Source of the DNA: Silvanigrellales bacterium
Lineage (GTDB): Bacteria > Bdellovibrionota_B > Oligoflexia > Silvanigrellales > Silvanigrellaceae
Reading direction: 5' to 3'
Length of the DNA: 57,994 nucleotides
NCBI GenBank assembly: GCA_020247005.1
Contig: JADCJN010000260.1
Span: forward strand, 1 to 57,994
In this document: piece by piece, positions 19,320 to 27,425 of the stretch
How the letters are laid out: each line of letters starts with the position of its first letter
Position numbering within the stretch: position 1 is the stretch's first letter
Notes under the pieces: model-generated
Told to the model about the DNA's origin: nothing
The model's input: only the letters and a program-made list of their open reading frames with translations
Database searches by the model: none
Translations under genes and position numbers: made by a program

Positions 19320-19392
19320 GAGAGACCTCCTTGCCTTTCTAGAGATTCGAATACATTCCAAGACAGACTGTACCACAGGAAAGGATTCCAAC

Positions 19393-19875
19393 GTGACCGA
19401 CACCACCCCTCGCCCCAGTCGCATTGTCCCTTGCACAAAATGCTCATCGCTCAATCGGATTCCCTTAGAGGCAGGCACCCACGCCAGCGAAGGAAACACC
19501 TCCATCGCGAAGTGCGGAAAGTGCCACGCACCCCTCGACTCAACGGCCACTGTCTTCGACGTCAACACAGCAGGATTGCGCAAAATCGTGTTGAATTCCC
19601 CGCTGCCCGTTCTCGTCGATTTTTGGGCACCTTGGTGCGGCCCTTGCGTTTCCTTTGCGCCCACGTTCAAGCAATTTGCAAAAACGAACTCAAACAGCCT
19701 GATTCATCTGAAGCTTGACACCGAAGCAAACCCAGACGCGGGCGCGGCCTTCAACATCCGCAGCATCCCAACCCTCATGCTGTTTGAAAATGAACGTGAA
19801 AAAGCGCGACAAAGCGGCGCATTGCCCTTGCCCATGCTCACGCAGTGGGTGCGTGGGCTCGTGCCCACTCTGTGA
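19393..19875 (+). CDS. trxC: Thioredoxin 2 (zinc-binding thioredoxin)
   Basis: Thioredoxin reduces protein disulphides. The 160-residue product has the TrxC layout: an N-terminal zinc knuckle (CTKC at 14-17 and CGKC at 41-44), then a thioredoxin fold with VDFWAPWCGPC (active Cys 82 and 85), KLDTEANPDAGAAFNIRSIPTLMLF and the cis-Pro in SIPT. The start is GTG 19393 with AAAGGA upstream. It is divergent from the TPR/peroxidase/DISM run; a shared oxidative-stress promoter region (19320-19392) is possible. Confidence 0.93.
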   Translation: MTDTTPRPSRIVPCTKCSSLNRIPLEAGTHASEGNTSIAKCGKCHAPLDSTATVFDVNTAGLRKIVLNSPLPVLVDFWAPWCGPCVSFAPTFKQFAKTNSNSLIHLKLDTEANPDAGAAFNIRSIPTLMLFENEREKARQSGALPLPMLTQWVRGLVPTL

Positions 19876-19889
19876 AGCTGGGCACGAGC
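19857..19889. terminator. Strong hairpin between convergent genes
   Basis: GCTCGTGCCCA (19857-19867) pairs perfectly with TGGGCACGAGC (19879-19889) around an 11-base loop that contains the trxC stop codon. The minus-strand lipoprotein gene ends just after it. T-runs are poor on both sides, so it may work as a barrier or with Rho. Confidence 0.5.
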
Positions 19890-19898
19890 TCTTGAAAA

Positions 19899-21272
19899 TT
19901 ACTGACCTTGCGCACGCGCAGCGTCGGCGTTTTTTGTGGGAAGAAGAAGGTCGAGCACAAAACCAGTTCCTTGAGTCACGTATCCCGCCGCAACCATGGT
20001 GGCTCCCGCACAGGCAAGAGCCCAGGGGCCTGTTCCGCAAAGCATGCCCGGCACATAGCCCGCCGCCGTCGCGGCAATCTCTTTGACTTTCTTCATTCCC
20101 TCTTCCCCAGCGCTCACTTGGACGGGAGCCGCAGGATCGCCTTGAACTGGTGGTTGCTGTTGGGGCAGCCATGGTGGGCTCTGAGGCAGAGTGTCTGGAT
20201 TGACACCGTCGAGTTGGCCGTTGTTGAGCACGGCGATTTCCGCTTCCAAACCGGCGCGTGTTTGATCGTGGCTTTCCGTGGGGTCGATGACACCCACCTC
20301 ACTGCCAGGGGGTTTGCACACCCCTCCCGGAGGCCGGGTTTGAAGTTGGGTGGCAATGGCCTGCGCGAAGCGAAGGTCCCAACGCGTGCCCTTCTGGCAA
20401 ATGTCGATACCACCCGCGCAGTACTCGCACGCCTTGCGCATATTGGGTGAAAAATCGCCACAGGCCTCTGGCCCCTTTCCTGGTTTTTGATCGGGACACT
20501 GCTGCACCTGAAAGGTCTCGGGCGTAAAGCCGAACTGAATTTCCTCAGGACCTCCTTTTCTCCCCTTTTCGGGCGCAAGAAAGGCCTCTGCGAGGAAGAC
20601 TGTCTTGTTTCGTGGCTTGACGCTATCAAGTGAAAGAGAAGCTCCTGGCTTGGCAAGCACACGCTGTCTCTTGAACGCGAGGGGCAAGTCGGCAAGAAAA
20701 AGATCGCCTTCAGGGGAGACGCGAAAAGACCCAAAAATCCCATTTTGAGCAGAGGCCAACATGAGTTCGCCACAGTTTGTCATGGAAATGTTTTTTTCTT
20801 CGCCGCTCGCCCACTCCTTGCTTCCACACCCGCCCAGAGCCTGAAGTCTGTCACGTTCCGAAGTCGACCCCGGCTTGACAGAAGCACTGCGAGGCTGCGT
20901 GACAACAATAATGCTTCCGGCTTCATCGTCGGTCTTGAAAGGTACGTAGACAGTCGTGCTGCTCGCCCGGCCCCGCGGGTTTTGGCATCGCGCATCTGCG
21001 TATTCATACTGGAAATAGCTGATTTCTTTCGACGAAATTGTAAACTCTAGAAGACGCGAGCCCCCCGCGTTTCCCCACGGATGGCACCCTGTGCTCCACA
21101 GCCCCTGAATGCGCTGAATCACCGAGCCGCGCGATTGCTGCGCCGTTGCACCACTTTGGGCTTTTGGCTTGCATCCACCAAAAGCAAGCGAAACAAAAAA
21201 TCCGAGTCCGGCCAGCATCAGCAAGATGCGGGAAGACGGATCCCTCATTTCATCGGTCGGGCGCTCGTTCAC
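19899..21272 (-). CDS. Large Cys-rich lipoprotein, unknown function
   Basis: The 457-residue product has a lipobox LAFGGC. An N-terminal domain (about 45-240) looks like a lipocalin-type or similar strand-rich unit (GLWSTGCHPWGNAGGSRLLEF, ISYFQYEYADARC). A central Cys region carries MRKACEYCAGGIDICQKGTRW, which matches the C-terminal repeats of the papain-like lipoprotein at 47.3-49.2 kb. A Pro/Gln-rich stretch (PPWLPQQQPPVQG) and a hydrophobic Gly/Ala-rich tail (about 410-445) follow. The start is GTG 21272, with GGAGGAA upstream. Function unknown. Confidence 0.8.
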   Translation of the reverse strand: MNERPTDEMRDPSSRILLMLAGLGFFVSLAFGGCKPKAQSGATAQQSRGSVIQRIQGLWSTGCHPWGNAGGSRLLEFTISSKEISYFQYEYADARCQNPRGRASSTTVYVPFKTDDEAGSIIVVTQPRSASVKPGSTSERDRLQALGGCGSKEWASGEEKNISMTNCGELMLASAQNGIFGSFRVSPEGDLFLADLPLAFKRQRVLAKPGASLSLDSVKPRNKTVFLAEAFLAPEKGRKGGPEEIQFGFTPETFQVQQCPDQKPGKGPEACGDFSPNMRKACEYCAGGIDICQKGTRWDLRFAQAIATQLQTRPPGGVCKPPGSEVGVIDPTESHDQTRAGLEAEIAVLNNGQLDGVNPDTLPQSPPWLPQQQPPVQGDPAAPVQVSAGEEGMKKVKEIAATAAGYVPGMLCGTGPWALACAGATMVAAGYVTQGTGFVLDLLLPTKNADAARAQGQ

Positions 21273-21503
21273 CGTGTCTTCCTCCGTGTGGACAAAGGGG
21301 GCTGCCCTTCGCGCATGGATTTTAATATCGGCAAAAAAGGAACAGAAATTGAGCGCAAGCGTGATTCGGAGCTAAAAAGATGTCCTAAGTATCTGTTTAT
21401 TTTTTGTTTTTAAACACCAGAGCCCGGCCTACAAAACGTCTGAGCTCGCTCGAGCCAGGGACGCTTCCGTCGCCTTTACGTCCTCACTAAAGATAGTTAC
21501 CCT
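21273..21503. promoter_or_regulatory. Upstream region of the Cys-rich lipoprotein gene
   Basis: This gene-free stretch is AT-rich around 21330-21415 (including TTTATTTTTTGTTTTTAAAC), which contrasts with the neighbours and is the probable promoter region for the minus-strand lipoprotein gene at 21272. I cannot assign precise -35 and -10 boxes. No tRNA, repeat or conserved RNA is visible. Confidence 0.3.
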
Positions 21504-21532
21504 AAAAAAACTCCACGACTGCCGCAGTCGTG
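21504..21532 (-). terminator. Rho-independent terminator, minus strand
   Basis: On the minus strand CACGACT (21532-21526) pairs with AGTCGTG (21520-21514) over a 5-base loop, followed after three bases by seven T (21510-21504). It is a textbook terminator facing left. The nearest minus-strand gene upstream of it is gcvPB, which ends 600 bases away, so the gcv transcript may run antisense across the broken gene at 21530-22155. Confidence 0.65.
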
Positions 21533-22155
21533 TGTGACAAATCAAAGGTTTTAGACGAGCCCATTTGTGACTGGGGCGCATTTCCTGCAACGGCGGCGGA
21601 TTTTGATGACTTATTCAAAACGGGCGGCTCATTTACAGATTATTCGAGCGCGGCACCAAACGACGACTTTGCATTGCCGGGCCGCACCGTTCTTGATGGC
21701 ATGAATGCCGCCTTCGACAGAGTCGTCTCGGGGTACACCCTTTTTCAGAAAAGCGCAGGCCATAAACGGAGCCGCTGATTTCGAATTTGCAATTCTTCAA
21801 GGAAACTTCGTATCGGGCGGCAAAACACTCTCGCAACTCGATCTCTACCGCTATATCATGTTCAGCAAAACGTTCGCGTTTCCTGAAGAACAGCAACAAA
21901 GAGTGATCAATGCTTTCTGGAAACGAGTGAACGGGTTTTCAAGAGACAACGGAATTGCGCTTTTCGATTTCGACGTTCCGACCGCCGAAGAAAAAGCACC
22001 TCATACCTGTGTTTTTCGTCCCGTCCGGAAACCCTTTGATTCCGCACAAGGCGACCATTGCCGTGTGGGCAAAAAAAGAGACATCGAACTCAAAGCAATC
22101 GGTCGATAACCCAAAAACTCGGCAACGAACTAGCGAAACACGTGGCGAAGCTTGA
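21530..22155 (+). pseudogene. Frameshifted gene remnant, unknown product
   Basis: Three consecutive plus-strand reading frames join into one credible protein of about 205 residues. Frame one (from GTG 21530) gives FDDLFKTGGSFTDYSS and ends near GYTLFQ. Frame two gives ADFEFAILQGNF, LDLYRYIMFSKTFAFP and ALFDFDVPTAEEK. Frame three gives PVFFVPSGNPLIPHKATIAV. The joins fall at about 21740 (TTTTTCAGAAAA) and 21988 (GAAGAAAAAG), both homopolymers. Either the gene decayed or the assembly has two indels. The N-terminus may also be missing, since it starts directly after a terminator and a stop. The last 26 bases overlap the end of gcvPB on the other strand. Not recognised. Confidence 0.55.
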
Positions 22156-23599
22156 GTTCGCGGGCCGCCTTTGTTTCGTCCACACGTTCACGAGGAACCC
22201 GCACGGGCGCTTGTTCAACGTCCGGGGTGGCAAGAATCTCTTTGACGGCCCCGACAAAGCGATCCATTTCTCGCCGACTTTCGGTTTCCGTGGGCTCTAT
22301 CATGATCGCATTTCGAACACAGAGTGGGAAATGCACCGTCGGGGGATGCATGCCGTAGTCAATGAGGCGTTTGGCGATTTTGGTTGTTTCCAGACCCGAA
22401 TCACGCTGATTGCGGTCGTTGAAGACGACTTCATGCAGTGTTGGGGCATTGATGGGCATATTGAAGACGTCTTTGAGCTGCGAACGCAAGTAGTTCGCAT
22501 TCAAAATAGCGTCCTCGCTCACGCGGCGGAGACCTTCGCCTCCAAGCGCACGGATGTAACACCAGGCTCGGATGAACATGCCGTAATTCCCCACGAACGC
22601 TTTGACGCGCCCAATGGTTTGAGGACGATTGAACGAGAGAGAGAACGCGTCGCCCTTCTTCTCGACGAAGGGAACAGGCAGGAAAGGGATGAGACGTTCG
22701 CTGACTGTGACTGGCCCACTGCCAGGTCCTCCGCCTCCGTGAGGGGTGGAGAACGTCTTGTGCAAGTTGAATTGAATGACGTCGGCACCGTAGTCGCCCG
22801 GACGCGCGATGCCGAGCACCGCATTGAGGTTCGCGCCGTCGATGTAGAGCAACGCACCAGCCTCGTGCAGCATGTCGGCAATGGTTTTGATGTGCTTTTC
22901 GAACACACCCAGCGTGTTCGGGTTTGTGACCATGAGGGCTGCCACGTCGTTGTTCAACACCGCCTTCACCGCTTCGGGGTGAACCGAACCGTCTTGGTCG
23001 GTGGTGACCTGCACAATTTGGAAGCCCGCAAGAGCCGCGCTCGCAGGGTTCGTTCCGTGGGCCGTGTCGGCCGTGATGATGGTTTTGCGCGGTTTGCCCT
23101 GCGCGCGGTGGTAGGCCGCTATCATCATGAGACCCGTGAGTTCGCCCTGTGCGCCTGCCGCAGGTTGAAGGCTCACGGCCGGATGTCCGGTGACCCGCAT
23201 GAGATCTTCCTGAAGCTCATGCATGACGGCAAGGTGCCCCTGCGTCCACTCCTCGGGGTCGTAAGGGTGCGCTTCGAGAATGGCACCACTGCGCGCGATT
23301 TCTTCGTTCAGGCGCGGATTGTATTTCATGGTGCAGGAACCGAGCGGATAAATGCCTAGGTCAATGGCGTAGTTCCAGGTCGAGAGCCGCGTGAAGTGAC
23401 GCACGACTTCGGGTTCCGAAAGCTCGGGAAGGTGAAGGTCGTTGGGACGCGCCCAATTTCCGAAAACCTTCGCCACGTCGGCTGCAGGAACGTCGAGGGG
23501 TGGCAACGCAATGCCGCAAGCCCCGGGACGGGAATTCTCGAAAAGGGTGGCCTCTTCGAGGACCACCGTTTGGCTCGTCGTTTTTTTTAAAAATTCCAT
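22130..23599 (-). CDS. gcvPB: Glycine dehydrogenase (decarboxylating) subunit 2
   Basis: This is the PLP-binding C-terminal half of the glycine cleavage P-protein, which decarboxylates glycine and passes aminomethyl to the H-protein. The PLP lysine is K281 in NLHKTFSTPHGGGGPG. Other signatures are YPLGSCTMKYNP, PAAGAQGELTGLMMI, HGTNPASAA and the Asp of YIDGANLNAVLG. The 489-residue length matches split-type enzymes rather than the ~950-residue fused form. The ATG at 23599 follows the gcvPA stop by 44 bases. It is the last gene of the ppa-gcv run. Confidence 0.97.
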   Translation of the reverse strand: MEFLKKTTSQTVVLEEATLFENSRPGACGIALPPLDVPAADVAKVFGNWARPNDLHLPELSEPEVVRHFTRLSTWNYAIDLGIYPLGSCTMKYNPRLNEEIARSGAILEAHPYDPEEWTQGHLAVMHELQEDLMRVTGHPAVSLQPAAGAQGELTGLMMIAAYHRAQGKPRKTIITADTAHGTNPASAALAGFQIVQVTTDQDGSVHPEAVKAVLNNDVAALMVTNPNTLGVFEKHIKTIADMLHEAGALLYIDGANLNAVLGIARPGDYGADVIQFNLHKTFSTPHGGGGPGSGPVTVSERLIPFLPVPFVEKKGDAFSLSFNRPQTIGRVKAFVGNYGMFIRAWCYIRALGGEGLRRVSEDAILNANYLRSQLKDVFNMPINAPTLHEVVFNDRNQRDSGLETTKIAKRLIDYGMHPPTVHFPLCVRNAIMIEPTETESRREMDRFVGAVKEILATPDVEQAPVRVPRERVDETKAARELKLRHVFR

Positions 23600-23643
23600 G
23601 GTGGGTTCCCTTACGAAAGACGCATGAACGCACGAACGTTTCG

Positions 23644-25005
23644 TTAAGCGAGAGCCTTGAACAGGGCTGCGAGCTCGTCGAGCTCGGCGCGAGACTTCAA
23701 CTCCGTCACACAGACAAGAAGTCCCGTTTCATCGTTCGGATCGAAACGCGAAAGTGCCACGCCGGGAGCGACACCGCGCGCCACACACGCTTTCGCGAAG
23801 GCGGCCGCCCCCGAGGGAACATCGACAGTGAATTCGTTGAATGTGGGGCTCGAATACCGGAGCGTCGCCTTCCCTGTTTTCAGAATGGCGTCTTTTGCAT
23901 ACTCTGCCTTCGAAAAGTTCTGGTGCGCCATCTCCTTGAAGCCTTCTTTGCCCACCATGGAAAGCCAGATGGTTGCCCAGAGCGCGAAAAGGTTTTGGTT
24001 TGTGCAAATGTTGGAAGTCGCCTTCTCGCGCCGGATGTGTTGCTCGCGCGTAGAAAGGGTGAGGGTGAACGCACGACGGCCTTTGGCATCCACCGTTTCA
24101 CCGCACAGGCGGCCCGGCATTTGACGCACATATTCCATGCGGCTGGTGAACAAACCCACAAATGGGCCACCAAAAGAAGGGGGCACGCCGAAACTTTGGC
24201 CTTCCCCTGTTGCGATGTCGGCACCGTATGCACCGGGGGGTTTCAAAAGTCCAAGTGAAAGCGGCTCAGCCACATTCGTGACGAACACTGCGCCTGCACC
24301 CTTCGCAAGTCCGGCAAGCGTTTCTTGGTCTTCGACGCACCCAAAAAAGTTGGGACTCTGGCACATGACGGCCGCAACGCCATCGCCCGCCAAGAGACTT
24401 TTGAGCGCCGCCTGCGACGTTTGGCCCTTGTTGTCCAGTGGCACGGGCACGAGTTCAATGCCGATGTTCGCGACGTAGGTTTTCATGACGTCGAAATATT
24501 CGGGGTGAACCCCTCTGCTGACAAGCACGCGCGCACGGCCTTTCGACAGACGGGCGGCCATCAGAGCCGCCTCGGCAAACGATGTCGAGCCGTCGTAGTG
24601 CGAGGCGTTCGAAACCTCCATGCCGAAGAGATCAGCCACCATGGTTTGGAACTCGAAAAGCACCTGTAACGTACCTTGGCTCATTTCCGGCTGATAGGGC
24701 GTGTAACTGGTGAGGAACTCGCCCCGGAGAGTGAGTTGATTCACCACGGCCGGGCAGAAATGCTCATAAACGCCTGCACCCAGAAAGCTGCGGCCCCCTT
24801 GGGCATGGCGACTTCCCCGCGTCAGCGCATGAATGCGCTTCCTGATTTCCATTTCCGAAAGAGCGGGCCCATTTTCGAGCGTGCCCTTGAAACGGACTTC
24901 GGCAGGAATGCCGACAAGAAGGTCTTCGACGCTTTTGACGCCGCAGGCTTGAAGAATGTCGTCACGATCTTGAAGCGTATTCGGCAAGAATCGATGGGAA
25001 CCCAT
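23644..25005 (-). CDS. gcvPA: Glycine dehydrogenase (decarboxylating) subunit 1
   Basis: The N-terminal half of the split P-protein, partner of gcvPB in a heterotetramer. The 453 residues show GSHRFLPNTLQDRDDIL, FLGAGVYEHFCPAVVNQL, LTSYTPYQPEMSQGTLQVLFEFQTMV, NASHYDGSTSFAEAALMA and GEGQSFGVPPSFGGP, all typical of GcvPA. It lacks a PLP lysine, as expected. It follows gcvH by 78 bases. Confidence 0.97.
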   Translation of the reverse strand: MGSHRFLPNTLQDRDDILQACGVKSVEDLLVGIPAEVRFKGTLENGPALSEMEIRKRIHALTRGSRHAQGGRSFLGAGVYEHFCPAVVNQLTLRGEFLTSYTPYQPEMSQGTLQVLFEFQTMVADLFGMEVSNASHYDGSTSFAEAALMAARLSKGRARVLVSRGVHPEYFDVMKTYVANIGIELVPVPLDNKGQTSQAALKSLLAGDGVAAVMCQSPNFFGCVEDQETLAGLAKGAGAVFVTNVAEPLSLGLLKPPGAYGADIATGEGQSFGVPPSFGGPFVGLFTSRMEYVRQMPGRLCGETVDAKGRRAFTLTLSTREQHIRREKATSNICTNQNLFALWATIWLSMVGKEGFKEMAHQNFSKAEYAKDAILKTGKATLRYSSPTFNEFTVDVPSGAAAFAKACVARGVAPGVALSRFDPNDETGLLVCVTELKSRAELDELAALFKALA

Positions 25006-25083
25006 GGTGTCCTTCGTCCCGAGCCCCTTGAAGGGGCGCCAAAGTGTCTGAGGAAAGCCTAATTCAAAACCGGCGCGAGGGTA

Positions 25084-25470
25084 TCAGTGAGAAGAATCTT
25101 CACTCACATACTTTTCGTATTCCGCCGCCGACATCAGCCCCGCAGGAGCGCCGTCAAGCGTAAGCTTGACGAGCCACCCCTTGGAGTATGGGTCGTCGGC
25201 GATGGCTTCAGGTGCGTCCGCAAGGCTCGCGTTCACTTCGACAACCGTTCCCGCGGCCGGAGAATAAAGGTCGCTCACGGTTTTCGTCGACTCAATGGTT
25301 CCAAACGTCTCGTGCGACTTCAGTTTCATTCCCACCTTGGGGAGGTCAAGGTGAACCACGTCGCCCAGTTGTTCGATGGCGTACTTAGTGACGCCAATGA
25401 CGCCCGTACTACCGTCGATGCGGATCCACTCGTGTTCCTTTGTGTACTTGCAATTGTCCGGATACGACAT
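25084..25470 (-). CDS. gcvH: Glycine cleavage H-protein
   Basis: A 128-residue lipoyl-carrier protein shuttling the aminomethyl group from P- to T-protein. The lipoylation lysine is K63 in TIESTKTVSDLYSP. KYTKEHEWIRI at the start and KGWLVKLTLD near the end are typical. The start at ATG 25470 is 27 bases after the gcvT stop, with AAGGAAG upstream. No lipoate ligase or synthase is in the window. Confidence 0.97.
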   Translation of the reverse strand: MSYPDNCKYTKEHEWIRIDGSTGVIGVTKYAIEQLGDVVHLDLPKVGMKLKSHETFGTIESTKTVSDLYSPAAGTVVEVNASLADAPEAIADDPYSKGWLVKLTLDGAPAGLMSAAEYEKYVSEDSSH

Positions 25471-25497
25471 GAGGACTTCCTTTTCTAGCGTGGACGC

Positions 25498-26637
25498 TTA
25501 TTTTGACGCGGTGCCTTCGGTGAAGAAGGGCTTCTTGGTGACGCGGGCTTTTTTGGCTTCACCGCGGACGTCGATATAAATTTCAGAACCGAGAGCGGCA
25601 TGGGATGCAGGCACGTAGGCCATGCCCACATTGCGCCCCAGTGTGGGCGAAGGAGACCCCGAGGTCACGACTCCCACAGGGCTTCCCACGGCCGGTGTCA
25701 CGTGAACACCGTAGCCATGCCGGCCAATGGCGCGATCGATCATTTCAAAGCCCACGAGCTTACGGCCAAGCCCCTGCTCCTTTTGCTTGAGCAAGGCATC
25801 ACGGCCTATAAAGTCGCACTTTTCGAATTTGGTGACCCAAGACAGCCCACACTCCAGCGCCGAAGTCGTGTTGTCCATGTCGTTCCCATACAGCAGATAG
25901 CCCATTTCCAAGCGCAAGGTGTCACGTGCGCCAAGGCCGCAGGGTTTCACACCGAAAGCGTCTCCGGCTTCCAGAAGCGCGTTCCAAACCTTGGAGGTAG
26001 CTGAAGACGGCACATACAGTTCGTAACCGAGTTCACCCGTGTAACCGGTGCGCGCGATGAGAGCTGGCACGCCCAAAACCTTACCCTCAGCAAAGTGGTA
26101 GTACTTGAGCTCCGCAATGCGGATGTCGACAACCTTCTGCACAAGCTCACGGGCACGAGGCCCTTGAACAGCGATTTGGCCATAAGATTCCGACACGTTT
26201 TGAAGCACCACGCCCTGGGAGGGCACGTGTTCTTGCATCCACGCGAAGTCTTTTTCCGCATTGCTCGCATTGACGCACAGAAAGAAACTGTCGAGGCCTC
26301 GACGGTAAACGATGATGTCGTCGACCAACGTGCCGTTCGGGTAAAGAAGGGCCGAGTACTGCGCTTGGCCAATTTCAAGTTTTGAGGCGTCGTTCGTGGT
26401 GAGGCGTTGCAGGAATTCGAGCGCTCCACGGCCCTCGACGTTCACTTCACCCATATGGCTGACATCAAAAAGGCCAACTGCGGTGCGCACTGTTTTATGC
26501 TCGTCGACAAGGCCGGAGTACTGGACAGGCATGTCCCACCCTCCGAAGTCGACCATCCGCGCCTTCAACCGAACGTGATCGGCATGGAGCGGCGTCCGCT
26601 TGAGAGCAACAGAAAAGTCGGGGGTATCGACCGTCAT
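25498..26637 (-). CDS. gcvT: Aminomethyltransferase (T-protein)
   Basis: GcvT moves the one-carbon unit to tetrahydrofolate, releasing ammonia. The 379-residue product shows MVDFGGWDMPVQYSGLVDEH, GLFDVSHMGEVNVEG, LTTNDASKLEIGQAQYSALL, RTGYTGELGYELY and GARDTLRLEMGYLLYGNDM, with the folate-site Asp in the WDMPVQY/SHMGE region as in the family. Its ATG overlaps the ppa stop (ATGA), giving coupled translation. Confidence 0.97.
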   Translation of the reverse strand: MTVDTPDFSVALKRTPLHADHVRLKARMVDFGGWDMPVQYSGLVDEHKTVRTAVGLFDVSHMGEVNVEGRGALEFLQRLTTNDASKLEIGQAQYSALLYPNGTLVDDIIVYRRGLDSFFLCVNASNAEKDFAWMQEHVPSQGVVLQNVSESYGQIAVQGPRARELVQKVVDIRIAELKYYHFAEGKVLGVPALIARTGYTGELGYELYVPSSATSKVWNALLEAGDAFGVKPCGLGARDTLRLEMGYLLYGNDMDNTTSALECGLSWVTKFEKCDFIGRDALLKQKEQGLGRKLVGFEMIDRAIGRHGYGVHVTPAVGSPVGVVTSGSPSPTLGRNVGMAYVPASHAALGSEIYIDVRGEAKKARVTKKPFFTEGTASK

Positions 26638-27197
26638 TTGCTCAGCTTCTCTTTGTTCGCGTTGTAGAGCTCAATGGATGCCAAAATAATTTTTTCGGCT
26701 TCCGCTTTGCCAACCCACTCCTTCACTTCCACAACTTTCTTTTCAAGAAGTTTGTACGTGCGGAAGAATTGATCGATTTCACGCACGATGTGGGGAAACG
26801 CCTGCTGGAGCTGTTCCAAGGAGTCGATGTGCTTCCATTGCGGATCGTCAGCATGAACGGCGAGGATTTTGTCGTCGCCTTCACCGCCGTCTATCATTTT
26901 CAGACCCCCAATGACCTTTGCGCTCATGATGCACAGCGGAACCGCCGGGTCTTGACCCAGCACGAAGATGTCGAGGGCATCGCCGTCGTCACAGTAGGTT
27001 TGCGGAATGAACCCATAGTTTGCGGGATAAAAAACGGGACTCGACATCACGCGATCCATGACAAGCAAACCCGACTCTTTGTCGATTTCATATTTGCTTT
27101 TGGACCCGCGCGGGATCTCGATGATGGCGTTCACGATACCAGGGCTTTTCTTGCCAAGACTCACGGTGTGCCAAGGGTGCCAGGGGTTCACTGCCAT
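26634..27197 (-). CDS. ppa: Inorganic pyrophosphatase, family I
   Basis: Ppa hydrolyses pyrophosphate and drives biosynthesis. The 187-residue product has EIPRGSKSKYEID, YPANYGFIPQT and the metal-binding signature DDGDALDIFVLG; the residue between the second and third Asp pair is Ala where most members have Pro. The start is ATG 27197 with TTGGAG upstream. The open frame continues far to the right but lacks similarity and crosses another gene. It heads the gcv run, an unusual partner; four 13-bp repeats lie in its leader. Confidence 0.95.
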   Translation of the reverse strand: MAVNPWHPWHTVSLGKKSPGIVNAIIEIPRGSKSKYEIDKESGLLVMDRVMSSPVFYPANYGFIPQTYCDDGDALDIFVLGQDPAVPLCIMSAKVIGGLKMIDGGEGDDKILAVHADDPQWKHIDSLEQLQQAFPHIVREIDQFFRTYKLLEKKVVEVKEWVGKAEAEKIILASIELYNANKEKLSK

Positions 27198-27211
27198 AGG
27201 TCGACTCCAAT

Positions 27212-27263
27212 GCAAGTTCAAAACGCAAATTCTACGCGCAAATTCGACACGCAAAATAAAAAC
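27212..27263. repeat. Four 13-bp tandem repeats upstream of ppa
   Basis: GCAAGTTC (27212), GCAAATTC (27225), GCAAATTC (27238) and GCAAAATA (27251) recur at exactly 13-bp steps, with spacers of type NACNC. The array ends 15 bp before the ppa-gcv start and lies in the 228-bp gap shared with the oxygenase gene at 27426. On the ppa strand the unit reads GAATTTGC. It could be a cooperative operator (13 bp is slightly more than one helical turn) or an RNA-level element. Confidence 0.7.
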
Positions 27264-27425
27264 GGTAGGCCGCCGAAAGAAAAAGCAGGACCCTGAGTTC
27301 GAACAGCCGTGCGATGGGCCGCACACTAATGCGAAAACACGCAGGAGGGAAGGTGGCCTCGGGGCTCTCGCCCCGGTATCGTACGGGGTCCTTCGGCACG
27401 CCGATTTTCTTGGAGGTGCTTTGCG

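Noticed and set aside
27198-27425. Glycine riboswitch before the ppa-gcv run
   Set aside because: The conserved tandem glycine aptamer cores are not visible; the region instead has 13-bp repeats.
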